From: Acinetobacter piscicola
Lineage (GTDB): Bacteria > Pseudomonadota > Gammaproteobacteria > Pseudomonadales > Moraxellaceae
DNA length: 64,000 nucleotides
Reading direction: 5' to 3'
NCBI RefSeq assembly: GCF_002233755.1
Contig: NZ_NIFO01000023.1
Coordinates: 1 to 64,000 of the forward strand
Shown: piece by piece, positions 37,430-46,722 of the stretch
How positions within the stretch are numbered: position 1 is the first letter of the stretch
Layout: every line of letters starts with the position of its first letter
Notes under the pieces: generated by a model
Seen by the model: the letters and a program-made list of their open reading frames with translations, nothing else
Told to the model about the DNA's origin: nothing
Database searches by the model: none
Program-made: the position numbers and the translations under genes

Positions 37430-37501
37430 TGTTTTGGTAACGAATGTATTTGTCGTGCTGATTATTTCAGATTTAATTTTAATGAAATTATCTTCTCGCT
37501 G
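37430..37501 (+). pseudogene. Remnant of a second SMR exporter gene (3' end only)
   Basis: The stretch translates to V-T-N-V-F-V-V-L-I-I-S-D-L-I-L-M-K-L-S-S-R-stop, against M-R-M-V-A-A-V-L-I-I-S-G-L-I-L-M-K-L-S-S-S-stop at the end of gdx. Nucleotide identity is high over the last 45 bases. No start or upstream domain remains. It looks like the residue of a tandem duplication or a lost second subunit, since some SMR exporters are paired. Confidence 0.75.
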
Positions 37502-37538
37502 AGTTAATCTGATTAAAAATTGAATATAAGGTAGAAAG

Positions 37539-38018
37539 ATGCAACTTTCTTTTATGGAAATGAATTCTCCAGTTGGTTTGTTAAAACTTGTGGCCAATGA
37601 TGCTGCTTTGGTTGCTGTGCTTTGGGAAAATGAAAATCCAAAACGGGTTCGTTTAGCAGAATTGATTGAAGATCAACAACATCCGATTTTGTTAGAAACA
37701 CAAAAGCAGCTTAATGAGTATTTTGCAGGGCAACGTCAAAAGTTTGAGTTAGCTTTAGATTTTGAAGGAACTGAATTTCAACAAAAAGTTTGGCAGGCTT
37801 TATTGAGTATCCCTTTTGGCGAAACGCGTAGTTATAAAGATATTGCAGAACAGATTGGCAATGTAAAAGCAGTTCGTGCAGTGGGTGCAGCGAATGGTAA
37901 AAATCCGATTTCGATTATTGCACCGTGTCATCGTGTGGTAGGTGCAAATGGTAAGTTGGTAGGTTTCGCAGGTGGGTTGGAGAATAAGGATGTTTTACTT
38001 AAACTTGAATCAAATTAA
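37539..38018 (+). CDS. ogt: Methylated-DNA--protein-cysteine methyltransferase
   Basis: This repair protein removes alkyl groups from O6-alkylguanine to its own Cys in a suicidal reaction. The active site is in ISIIAPCHRVVG. The helix-turn-helix region FQQKVWQALLSIPFGETRSYKDIAE and the Asn hinge AANGKNP are typical. With 159 residues it is the Ogt form without an Ada domain. The next gene starts 14 bases on. Confidence 0.94.
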   Translation: MQLSFMEMNSPVGLLKLVANDAALVAVLWENENPKRVRLAELIEDQQHPILLETQKQLNEYFAGQRQKFELALDFEGTEFQQKVWQALLSIPFGETRSYKDIAEQIGNVKAVRAVGAANGKNPISIIAPCHRVVGANGKLVGFAGGLENKDVLLKLESN

Positions 38019-38032
38019 TCAAGGCGAATTAA

Positions 38033-38833
38033 ATGGAATGTATTGAACCTTGGCATTTAATTGATATTGATAAACAAGATTTTTTTAATATTGAACTGAG
38101 TAAAGAACTTTATCCATCACACATTTTGTATAATTCTAAGTTAAATGCAATTGCAAAAAATTCATCGAATGATGATGTTTTATATGCATTTGTTGATGGC
38201 ACTTTTAGAGTGGCAGATGTTCATTTATCTTGGAAACAAAAAGTAGAAGTTTTCCCTTATCCTATATCAATTATTTATTGTAGTTTTGAAAAATGGAAAG
38301 CTACAGTAATCTATGAAAATATATTACCTCCAATGGATTACTCAAGCACAATTTGTGTCGTTGGTTATTTTTTGATTGAATATTTTATATATGAAGATTA
38401 TTTCAAATGGGCAGAAAACTTGGTCAATGAAGATTTTCATTCAAGCGAGTTAGATATATTTCTAGGATATTCTTTAGATAAGAACTTAGAGCATATTGAA
38501 TTTTTAAATTTATTAAAAATGCTTTTTGTAAAATTGGATGTAAACATTAATGATATAAAGCAATGTTTATTTTCTTTTATGAGCTATTTATGTGATCGAA
38601 TAATATCGAATATTGAACAGTTAGATGAGGCTGTCAGAATATTCAAAAAAATTTATTATAAATATATAGATCAATACGATTTTTTAGAAGATTGGAAGAA
38701 GCTAAGCATTGATTTATATTATATTTATACATTTGAAGATCCTGTTTATTTCGTAGAATTAACTTTGCAAAATTATCATCAATTTGTGATTCAATTTGCT
38801 AAAAAATTTAAAGCAAAATTAGTAATTTTATAA
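38033..38833 (+). CDS. Unassigned protein, possibly two-domain
   Basis: I do not recognise this 266-residue protein. It is acidic and aromatic-rich (many Phe, Tyr and Ile), lacks a signal peptide or membrane segment, and appears to have an N-terminal beta-rich part (residues 1-120) and a helical C-terminal part from about 125. The style recalls contact-dependent toxin immunity proteins, but no toxin is adjacent. The base composition is more AT-rich than its neighbours, which may signal recent arrival. An AAGG lies before the start, 14 bases after ogt. Confidence 0.6.
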   Translation: MECIEPWHLIDIDKQDFFNIELSKELYPSHILYNSKLNAIAKNSSNDDVLYAFVDGTFRVADVHLSWKQKVEVFPYPISIIYCSFEKWKATVIYENILPPMDYSSTICVVGYFLIEYFIYEDYFKWAENLVNEDFHSSELDIFLGYSLDKNLEHIEFLNLLKMLFVKLDVNINDIKQCLFSFMSYLCDRIISNIEQLDEAVRIFKKIYYKYIDQYDFLEDWKKLSIDLYYIYTFEDPVYFVELTLQNYHQFVIQFAKKFKAKLVIL

Positions 38834-38925
38834 TCGAAAGGGTTTTGATTAGACTTTAGCTATTTGAAAAGTTGATTAATTTCTCTAAACTTATAATAAA
38901 TTCTTTATCACATTAAAAATTAGCA

Positions 38926-39591
38926 ATGATTTCTCAGATTTTTACACCATTATTATCGAATCTTTGGTGGTTGGTTTTACTTTTTGCAGCTATAGCTGTT
39001 ATTAAGCTCTTTAAGCCCTTTCTCAAAGGGAAAGTTGGAGAGTTTGCAGTGAGTGCGCATGTAAAGCTGTATTTAGATAAAGAAAATTACATATTACTGA
39101 ATGATTGTACATTACCCGATGAGCAAAATCAGACGACTCAAATTGATCATATTTTATTAAGTCCTTATGGTATTTTTGTGATTGAAACAAAAAATTATAA
39201 AGGTTGGATCTTTGGTAGCGAGCGCCAAAAAATGTGGATTCAGAAGATTTATAAAAAGACGTATAAATTCCAAAATCCATTACATCAAAATTATAAACAC
39301 CAAAAAGTATTGGAACAGGTATTGGCTGATATTGTTGACCCAACAATGATTCATTCGGTGATCGTTTTTATGCCTGATTGTGAGTTTAAAACGCAAATGC
39401 CTGAAAATGTTTTCCGTGGAGCAGGTTGGACAGATTATGTAAAAAACTTTAAGGACGCTGGAATCCCTGCAATGAAATTGAAGCGTATTCAATTGCGTAT
39501 TGAAAAAGAAATTTTAGAAAAATCATGGAAAACCAATCGACAACATGTACAAAATTTAAAAAGTAAACATGCCGAAAATATAGAAGGGTGA
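38926..39591 (+). CDS. NERD-domain membrane protein
   Basis: This 221-residue protein has one N-terminal hydrophobic segment (about residues 10-30) and then a NERD (nuclease-related) domain: GKVGEFAVSAHVKLYL, the acidic QIDHILLSPYGIFVIETKNYKGWIFG, with the D and E-x-K of a restriction-endonuclease-like fold. NERD proteins may act on DNA or RNA, mostly unproven. It sits next to another unassigned gene in an AT-rich part of the window. Confidence 0.85.
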   Translation: MISQIFTPLLSNLWWLVLLFAAIAVIKLFKPFLKGKVGEFAVSAHVKLYLDKENYILLNDCTLPDEQNQTTQIDHILLSPYGIFVIETKNYKGWIFGSERQKMWIQKIYKKTYKFQNPLHQNYKHQKVLEQVLADIVDPTMIHSVIVFMPDCEFKTQMPENVFRGAGWTDYVKNFKDAGIPAMKLKRIQLRIEKEILEKSWKTNRQHVQNLKSKHAENIEG

Positions 39592-39656
39592 ATTGCTGAT
39601 TGTGATTTAAAACTTTTCACCATTTATATTGAATATGTTTAAACGACAAGTATCAG

Positions 39657-40139
39657 TCAGCTTAACGATTTGGGCTGATCTAAAAGTTCTAAAACCATTT
39701 CTAAAGAAGTAGATTCTCGGTTCTTTAATTCTCTATTGGCAAATTCATGGATACTTTTTTCATGGTTCAGTACATATTCAAAGAAAAGTTTTGAGTCCTG
39801 ATCAGCATGAGCACACAATCGTTCAAAGACTTGCATAAAAGGCTGAGTGCCATCTTTGACTAAATACATCGCCACAGACCAAGGTAATTTTGATAATAGA
39901 TAACCCAGTGCAACGCCTTGTGCTTTGATATGAAAACGTGAAGAAGCTTGCAACTGATTTGCTTGTAAGAATACTTCTAAACGATGCAAAGTTTGTGACT
40001 CTAAAGCAGTCAGTGTTAGCCATTTTTGTTGTTTAGCTTCGGATTTAGTGTGCTTTGCAGCGGTCTTAAATAGCGCTTCACCAAAAATCTCCGATTCTAA
40101 AATTTTATTTAAATCTTCTTGATATTGTTCATATTTCAT
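39657..40139 (-). CDS. Helical protein, possibly ferritin-like
   Basis: This 160-residue protein looks all-helical. Spaced Glu and His (for example ALESQTLHRLEVFL and YVLNHEKSIHEFANREL) recall the helix pairs of ferritin/rubrerythrin-like proteins, in which E-x2-H pairs bind di-iron. The match is by eye and weak. No signal peptide is present. It is alone on the minus strand after the NERD gene and next to the MITE-like element. Confidence 0.6.
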   Translation of the reverse strand: MKYEQYQEDLNKILESEIFGEALFKTAAKHTKSEAKQQKWLTLTALESQTLHRLEVFLQANQLQASSRFHIKAQGVALGYLLSKLPWSVAMYLVKDGTQPFMQVFERLCAHADQDSKLFFEYVLNHEKSIHEFANRELKNRESTSLEMVLELLDQPKSLS

Positions 40140-40732
40140 ATTCTAATCCAATAAAAATTATTCAACTTTTTATAAACCTTTTAGATTTCTTCTTTCAATC
40201 GCTTTCAAAAAGACAACAAAAGGATGTGTAAAGAATGATGAAAAATTCATCACTAAAAATATTTTAGAGTAATTACTCTAAAATTGAAAGGAAAACGATT
40301 AAGTAAATTAAAAAATGATTTTAAAGTGATAGTAATCTATTGTTTCTTATCTATTTTTAGGTAATTCTAACGTCAGTTCGGGATAAACTCTGATGTAAGT
40401 TATTGAAAAGATTGATCCGGTGTAGCGGAGTCTTACCGTTTAAAGTCAGATATAAGGATTAACCTTCGGTTCGACCTACTTTTCTTTCGGGAAAAGTAGG
40501 CAAAACCATTTGTCAGTCGCCAACTCGACAGATACTATCAAGTACCAAATATATTGCAAAAACAGTATATTACAGATCTTGCGGAATATATTCCTCATGC
40601 CTCGAACAATGCGACTGACGTTTCCGCGTATCATATAGTTGGGCATATATCTTATCCCGAGCTCAGGTTAATTCTAGTTATCGAGTTTCAAGCTTCAACA
40701 AGGGGTGAAACTTGAAACACTATTGCAAATAA
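40140..40732. other. Intergenic region holding a MITE-like element
   Basis: This 593-base stretch has no gene. Most of its right half (40370-40668) is the MITE-like element described separately. The first 220 bases are AT-rich and show nothing else definite. Confidence 0.7.
40370..40668. mobile_element. MITE-like non-autonomous element with TSD
   Basis: Terminal inverted repeats are ACGTCAGTTCGGGATAA (40370-40386) and the complement of TTATCCCGAGCTCAGGT (40652-40668), matching 14 of 17 bases. The element is flanked by the direct repeat TAATTCTA (40362-40369 and 40669-40676), an 8-bp target duplication. It has no open frame. Inside are a hairpin CCTACTTTTC/GAAAAGTAGG (40475-40500) and a second pairing of GTCAGTCGC with GCGACTGAC about 100 bases apart. 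It seems to belong to a dispersed repeat family; the parent transposase is not here. Confidence 0.72.
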
Positions 40733-41515
<783 letters not shown>

Positions 41516-41604
41516 TCACAAATTTGCGTTAGTATAGGCAACTTTAGAAAAACTCTCGATAGTATTTTTATAGATATCGGTCTACTTGAGCGCAAGGTGA
41601 AGTT

Positions 41605-42249
41605 GTGATTAAAAATATTTTGATTGATTTGGATGGAACATTGACTGACCCTAAAGTTGGTATTACCACTTCTGCACGTTATGGTTTGGCCAAAGTAGGG
41701 CATGCTATTCCAGAGTCTGAAAATATTGATTGGATTATTGGCCCACCGCTAAAAGCTTCACTGGCTAAAATCCTCAATGTAGATGCGAATGATGTGCTAG
41801 CAGACCAAGCTTTACTTGGCTATCGTGAGCGTTTTGCAGTTACAGGCTTATTTGAAAATCATGTTTTTGAAGATGTTGCTGAAACTTTGGTAGCGCTAAA
41901 AGATAAAGGATATCGTTTATTTTTAGCCACGGCTAAGCCTGAAGTCTATGCACGTCAAATCCTTGATCATTTTGATTTATTACAATATTTTGAATATCCG
42001 TATGGTAGTGAATTGAATGGTGAGCGTACCAATAAAGGAGATTTGATTGCTTATATTCTTAAAAAAGAGCAATTAAATCCTGAGGAATGTTTAATGGTCG
42101 GAGACCGTGAGCATGATATTTTTGGTGCACGAAATAATGGAATTGAAACCATTGCAGTTGAATATGGTTATGGTTCAAAACAAGAATTAGATCAAGCGCA
42201 ACCGAAAGCAAGAATTCAAAAATTTTCAGACCTATTGAATGTGATTTAA
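41605..42249 (+). CDS. HAD-family phosphatase
   Basis: This 214-residue protein is a HAD hydrolase of the phosphoglycolate phosphatase-like (HAD2/Gph) type. Motif I is ILIDLDGTLTDP with Asp8 and Asp10, a helical cap follows, then motif II (LATAKPE), motif III Lys region, and motif IV MVGDREHDIFGARNNG. The start is GTG at 41605, with AAGGTG upstream. The phosphorylated substrate is unknown. Confidence 0.88.
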   Translation: MIKNILIDLDGTLTDPKVGITTSARYGLAKVGHAIPESENIDWIIGPPLKASLAKILNVDANDVLADQALLGYRERFAVTGLFENHVFEDVAETLVALKDKGYRLFLATAKPEVYARQILDHFDLLQYFEYPYGSELNGERTNKGDLIAYILKKEQLNPEECLMVGDREHDIFGARNNGIETIAVEYGYGSKQELDQAQPKARIQKFSDLLNVI

Positions 42250-42271
42250 AAGTTCTATTCACATCACTGAA

Positions 42272-42310
42272 TTAAACGCCACTTTAAGTGCAAAAGTGGC
42301 GTTTAATTTT
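42272..42310. terminator. Bidirectional terminator between HAD and spo0M-like genes
   Basis: TTAAACGCCACTTT and AAAGTGGCGTTTAA form a perfect 14-base stem around a short loop, with T runs on both sides. Confidence 0.9.
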
Positions 42311-43052
42311 AGATTCCAAGCATTCTTCTAATTTCATTGACTAAAAGTGCTGGGTTGGCATGTTGATGGGGAATGGTTAAACTTTTAAAACCATTACCTC
42401 TAAACTTGCGATCAACTTCGAGTAGCACATGTGTTTGATGTTGTTCAGCAACAAATGAAACTTCAATTTCGTTGATTCCATTAAAAAACGCTGTCGGCTT
42501 AAACTCTAACTCTTGGTAACAACCAATGGTTGAGTGAAAACCATGCCCATGCAGCTGTCCTTTTTCTACATCTACAGTTGCCAAATGAAAGCCACATTGT
42601 TGCATTGCTTGAATAAAAGCTTGCATGGTCGGTGTCGGTAAAATCTGTAGATGGTCTTTGTCTGTTGCATCAATTCCCCAGTCGACATCTAAATGAGTAT
42701 GTAACCAAACACGAGTTTTATTTACATGACAAGGCACTTGGGTAATGGGTGTTTCAAAAGGCAATTGGATTGAAAATGGCAAACTGTGCGATTGATTTGC
42801 TTGTAATTCGAAAGCTCCGCTAATATGCCATTGGGCAATGGTTAAAGCCGTATTGTATTCAGAATCATCAGTCTCAACTTCAGCAGTCGTCATCAATTTT
42901 AAAAAGATACCATTGATATTCTTATTGGATGAAGCACCTTTAAAAATCACGTCTCCGTTGATCACTTGACCTGCTTGTGGTGTTGCTGTGTAAATACAGG
43001 TATTGACTTGAATACCTTGCATACCAAGACCAGACATCAGTTTATTGAACAT
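42309..43052 (-). CDS. Spo0M-like (SpoOM family) protein
   Basis: This 247-residue protein matches the SpoOM family, with an arrestin-like fold of two beta-sandwiches. Visible family parts are the start FNKLMSGLGMQGIQVNTCIYTA, the stretch GQVINGDVIFKG, and LPFSIQLPFETPIT. In Bacillus, Spo0M affects sporulation and cell shape; the role in a non-sporulating bacterium is unknown. It ends at the bidirectional terminator shared with the HAD gene. Confidence 0.88.
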   Translation of the reverse strand: MFNKLMSGLGMQGIQVNTCIYTATPQAGQVINGDVIFKGASSNKNINGIFLKLMTTAEVETDDSEYNTALTIAQWHISGAFELQANQSHSLPFSIQLPFETPITQVPCHVNKTRVWLHTHLDVDWGIDATDKDHLQILPTPTMQAFIQAMQQCGFHLATVDVEKGQLHGHGFHSTIGCYQELEFKPTAFFNGINEIEVSFVAEQHQTHVLLEVDRKFRGNGFKSLTIPHQHANPALLVNEIRRMLGI

Positions 43053-43131
43053 TTATTTTGAACTTCCAACGTTTAGTTTGTTAATTTTCTGCTATTCAAA
43101 TATGAGGCTAGAGCGATGTCAATATCACGTC

Positions 43132-43596
43132 TTAACGAACATCCAAATACAAAGATTCTTTAATTTCTTCCATCACAATATAGCTATGTGATGAAGCAGA
43201 GGAGGGTAACTTTTTCAGCAAATCACCTAACAGTCGGCGGTAAGCACTCATTTCTTTTAAGCGTGCTTTCACTAAATAATCGAAATCTCCTGAAATCAAA
43301 TGGCACTCTTGTACTTCAGAAATTTCCATTAAATCCTTAGCAACTTGTTCAAAGACATCACCTGATTTTGCAGAAAGACTGATTTCTAAAAAGACCAATA
43401 AATTTCGATCCAGATGTTTAGGGTTTAGCCGAGCGTGATAGCCCATAATCACACCATCACGTTCTAGTCGTTTCACACGCTCAGAACAAGGTGTCGTCGA
43501 TAAGCTGACCCGTGAGGCAAGCTCACTGATGGCAATTCGACCTTCATTTTGTAGAATATCTAAAATCATCCGATCTATACGGTCTAATTTATGCAT
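43132..43596 (-). CDS. Lrp/AsnC-family transcriptional regulator
   Basis: This 154-residue regulator has the Lrp family winged-helix at residues 1-60 (LDRIDRMILDILQNEGRIAISELASRV, TTPCSERVKRLERDGVI) and a RAM ligand-sensing domain after it (LVFLEISLSA, ECHLISGDFDYLVKAR). It is divergent from dadA, where Lrp/DadR-type proteins usually control alanine catabolism in response to alanine. The ATG at 43596 follows AGGAA. DadR-like control of dadA is inferred from position and family. Confidence 0.9.
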   Translation of the reverse strand: MHKLDRIDRMILDILQNEGRIAISELASRVSLSTTPCSERVKRLERDGVIMGYHARLNPKHLDRNLLVFLEISLSAKSGDVFEQVAKDLMEISEVQECHLISGDFDYLVKARLKEMSAYRRLLGDLLKKLPSSASSHSYIVMEEIKESLYLDVR

Positions 43597-43666
43597 CAAT
43601 AATTTCCTCTTTTTAATCTTTTTTCACGACAAAAAATTAAAACACCTAAATTATAACCTTAAAAAC

Positions 43667-43715
43667 AGTGAAATAAACTATTGAACCAAAAATATACTAG
43701 TGAAATAAACTAGTA
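43667..43715. promoter_or_regulatory. Repeated operator candidates between lrp and dadA
   Basis: AGTGAAATAAACTA occurs exactly at 43667-43680 and 43699-43712, starts 32 bases apart (three helical turns). The second is embedded in ACTAGT-GAAATAA-ACTAGT (43697-43715). A TATACT (43693-43698) lies between them. This layout suits cooperative binding by an Lrp-type regulator. Confidence 0.6.
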
Positions 43716-43734
43716 AATGCGTAAAGGATGAGAA

Positions 43735-44994
43735 ATGCGTGTAATCGTATTGGGTAGTGGTGTAATTGGTGTAGCAAGTGCATATTACCTCGCGCAGCAG
43801 GGAGCACAAGTTACAGTTTTAGATCGTCAAGCAGGACCGGCAGAAGAAACCAGTTTTGGTAATGCAGGTCAGATTTCTCCTGGATATTCGACGCCGTGGG
43901 CTGCTCCGGGTATTCCATTCAAAGCTGTGAAGTGGATGTTCCAACATCATGCACCACTTGCAATCAATATCGATGGTAGCATGTGGCAGTTACAGTGGAT
44001 GGCACAAATGCTGAAAAACTGTAACTCTGAAAGTTATGCAATTAATAAAGAACGTATGACACGTGTTGCTGAATACAGCCGTGATTGTTTACGTGAACTA
44101 AGAAAAGATACTGGTATTAGTTACGAAAACCGTTCAAAAGGAACATTACAAGTTTTCCGTAACGAAGCTCAACTTGAAATGGTACAACGTGATATTGCTG
44201 TACTGAAAGAATGTGGCGTACCACATGAACTTTTGTTGAAAGATGATTTAGCCAAAGTTGAACCTGCTTTAGAACATGCCAAAGATAAATTGGTTGGTGG
44301 TTTACATCTTCCAAATGATGAAACAGGTGACTGCTATTTATTTACCAACGCTTTGGCAAATTTAGCAAAAGATTTAGGTGTAGATTTCAAATTCAATCAG
44401 AATGTTGAAAAGCTGATTACCGAAGGCGATGAAATCAAAGGCGTGTTGGTCAATGGCGAAGTTTTAACAGCTGATCGTTATGTACTGGCTTTTGGTAGTT
44501 ATTCACGTGATTTCTTAAAACCACTTGAATTGAATTTACCTGTTTATCCTGTGAAAGGTTATTCACTCACCATTCCAATTGTTGACGCAGCTTATGCGCC
44601 ACAATCGACTGTGCTCGATGAAACTTATAAAATTGCGATTACACGTTTTGATCAACGTATTCGTGTAGGTGGTATGGCTGAACTCAGTGGATTTAACCAC
44701 GGTTTAAATACAGATCGTCGTGGTACTTTGGAAATGGTCACTCAAGACTTATTCCCGGGTGGTGATTTGGCGCAAGCGTCTTTCTGGACAGGTTTACGAC
44801 CAATGACGCCAGACAGCACGCCAATTATTGGTGCAACACGCTTTAAGAATTTATTCCTCAATACTGGACATGGCACATTAGGTTGGACAATGGCATGTGG
44901 TTCAGGAAAATTGATTAGTGACTTAGTATTGAACCATAAAACGGATATTAGTACAGAAGGCTTATCTATTCAGCGCTATCCGCACGCTGCATAA
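43735..44994 (+). CDS. dadA: D-amino acid dehydrogenase
   Basis: DadA is a membrane-associated flavoenzyme that oxidises D-alanine to pyruvate and passes electrons to the respiratory chain. The FAD fold begins at once ([21 protein letters not shown]), followed by [21 protein letters not shown], and the C-terminal [14 protein letters not shown] and [18 protein letters not shown]. The 419 residues are normal. It starts the dadA-alr-ridA-cycA group, divergent from the Lrp gene. Confidence 0.96.
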   Translation: MRVIVLGSGVIGVASAYYLAQQGAQVTVLDRQAGPAEETSFGNAGQISPGYSTPWAAPGIPFKAVKWMFQHHAPLAINIDGSMWQLQWMAQMLKNCNSESYAINKERMTRVAEYSRDCLRELRKDTGISYENRSKGTLQVFRNEAQLEMVQRDIAVLKECGVPHELLLKDDLAKVEPALEHAKDKLVGGLHLPNDETGDCYLFTNALANLAKDLGVDFKFNQNVEKLITEGDEIKGVLVNGEVLTADRYVLAFGSYSRDFLKPLELNLPVYPVKGYSLTIPIVDAAYAPQSTVLDETYKIAITRFDQRIRVGGMAELSGFNHGLNTDRRGTLEMVTQDLFPGGDLAQASFWTGLRPMTPDSTPIIGATRFKNLFLNTGHGTLGWTMACGSGKLISDLVLNHKTDISTEGLSIQRYPHAA

Positions 44995-45075
44995 ACGCAA
45001 TAAGCCGTGAAGTATCGATTAATTCATTCAAAGTTATCCAACAAGATAGACGTTTAAGATTCAAGGACGAATGCA

Positions 45076-46179
45076 ATGCCTAGACCCATTACTGCAATTA
45101 TTCATCAGGATGCATTGCAGCATAATTTAAATGTTGCTCGACAATTCATGCCTGATAGCAAAGTTTTTGCTGTGGTAAAAGCCAATGCTTATGGGCATGG
45201 TCTCGAGCGGGTTTATGATGCATTTAAGTCTGCCGATGGATTTGCGTTATTAGATATTGCAGAAGCAAAACGTATCCGTGACTTAGGTTGGACTGGCCCT
45301 ATCTTATTGTTAGAAGGTATCTTTTCAGCTGAAGATTTGCTGGATTGTGAACGCTATCAGCTCAGTTTTAGTATTCATAATGAAAATCAACTACATTGGC
45401 TTGAACATTATCAAGGTCCTGCACAATTTGATGTGTTTTTGAAAATGAATACTGGCATGAATCGTTTAGGTTTTAAACCACAGGTTTATCCAACGGTATG
45501 GCATACATTAAAACAGTGTAAGTCTGTGAAATCCGTTACGCATATGATGCATTTCTCTGATGCAGATGGAGACCGCTTTGGTCAGTCTGGAATTGAATAT
45601 CAATGTACACTTTTTGAAGAAACCATCAAAGATTTAGCTGGTGAACGTTCACTGTGTAACAGTGCTGCGATTTTAAGATATTCCAAAGTGTTACATTCCG
45701 ATTATATCCGCAGTGGCATCATGCTATATGGCAGTTCTCCTGATTATCCAACGCATTCAATTTATGACTGGAATCTCAAACCAAGCATGAGTTTACGCAG
45801 TGAAATTATTGCTGTTCAAAACTTAGAAGCCAATGAAACTGTAGGTTATGGCTCTAAGTTTATGGCAACACATGCAATGAAAATTGGCATCGTGGCATGT
45901 GGTTATGCAGATGGTTATCAACGCATTTCTATGGATGCGCCAGTTTTGGTCAATGATGTTCGTACTCGCACGATTGGACGTGTCAGCATGGATATGTTGG
46001 CAGTAGATTTAACCCATATTCCTGAAGCAGACGTTGGAAGTGAAGTGGTGCTTTGGGGTACATCGTCCAAGGGTGCTGTGCTTCCAATTGATGAAGTAGC
46101 GGCAAGCTCAGGGACAGTCGGTTATGAGTTGATGTGTGGTGTCACCGCACGTGTTCAATTTATTACCCAAACGAATTAA
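45076..46179 (+). CDS. dadX: Alanine racemase, catabolic type
   Basis: This PLP enzyme interconverts L- and D-alanine, feeding D-alanine to DadA. The PLP-lysine is Lys35 in FAVVKANAYGHG, and the opposite-face Tyr lies in VGYGSKF. MNTGMNRLGF and VSMDMLAVDL are also typical. The location downstream of dadA makes the catabolic DadX role more likely than cell-wall supply. Length of 367 residues is normal. AAGGAC lies 9 bases before the start. Confidence 0.93.
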   Translation: MPRPITAIIHQDALQHNLNVARQFMPDSKVFAVVKANAYGHGLERVYDAFKSADGFALLDIAEAKRIRDLGWTGPILLLEGIFSAEDLLDCERYQLSFSIHNENQLHWLEHYQGPAQFDVFLKMNTGMNRLGFKPQVYPTVWHTLKQCKSVKSVTHMMHFSDADGDRFGQSGIEYQCTLFEETIKDLAGERSLCNSAAILRYSKVLHSDYIRSGIMLYGSSPDYPTHSIYDWNLKPSMSLRSEIIAVQNLEANETVGYGSKFMATHAMKIGIVACGYADGYQRISMDAPVLVNDVRTRTIGRVSMDMLAVDLTHIPEADVGSEVVLWGTSSKGAVLPIDEVAASSGTVGYELMCGVTARVQFITQTN

Positions 46180-46211
46180 TCAAAACCATTATCAACGACA
46201 AGGAAATCTTC

Positions 46212-46583
46212 ATGTCAAATGATTTACAACATACAGATATACAAAAAATCAACAGCACAGAAGTGATGAGTGCTGTGACAATATTCAATAAAGTCGTGTA
46301 TTTATCTGGTCAAGTACCTAAAAATACCGATGCTGATATCACAGGACAAACACAGAACATTTTAGCGACGATTGATCAATTATTGGCATTGGCTGAGACC
46401 GATAAATCACGCTTATTGTCTGCACATGTTTATATTAAAAACCTTTCAGACTTCCAAACCTTTAATGCTGTTTGGGTTGATTGGTTAAAAGGTTGCGTAG
46501 CACCTTCACGTGCGACGATCCAAGCTGATTTGGTGAATCCAGATTGGTTGATTGAAATCGCAGTGACTGCTGCACAGAAATAA
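46212..46583 (+). CDS. RidA-family enamine/imine deaminase
   Basis: This 123-residue protein belongs to the RidA/YjgF family, which hydrolyses reactive enamines and imines produced by PLP and flavin enzymes. The C-terminal PSRATIQADLVNPDWLIEIAVTAA resembles the arginine-bearing RidA signature. The ATG at 46212 follows AAGGA. A role here would be to remove 2-iminopropionate made by DadA or racemase side reactions. This is inferred from context. Confidence 0.88.
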   Translation: MSNDLQHTDIQKINSTEVMSAVTIFNKVVYLSGQVPKNTDADITGQTQNILATIDQLLALAETDKSRLLSAHVYIKNLSDFQTFNAVWVDWLKGCVAPSRATIQADLVNPDWLIEIAVTAAQK

Positions 46584-46604
46584 CAACACCTGTTGTGAAT
46601 TAAG

Positions 46605-46639
46605 ACTGAACCATGTTTAAGCAATGTGGTTCAGTTTTG
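46605..46639 (+). terminator. Hairpin between ridA-like and cycA-like genes
   Basis: ACTGAACCA (46605-46613) pairs with TGGTTCAGT (46627-46635) and is followed by TTT. It may reduce readthrough to the permease. Confidence 0.65.
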
Positions 46640-46722
46640 TAATAGGAAAAACGATAGAACGAGGATGTTCTGACGCCAAAAGCGAGTTTGACCTCCAAGA
46701 AAATGTCAAAAAGGATATTTTT

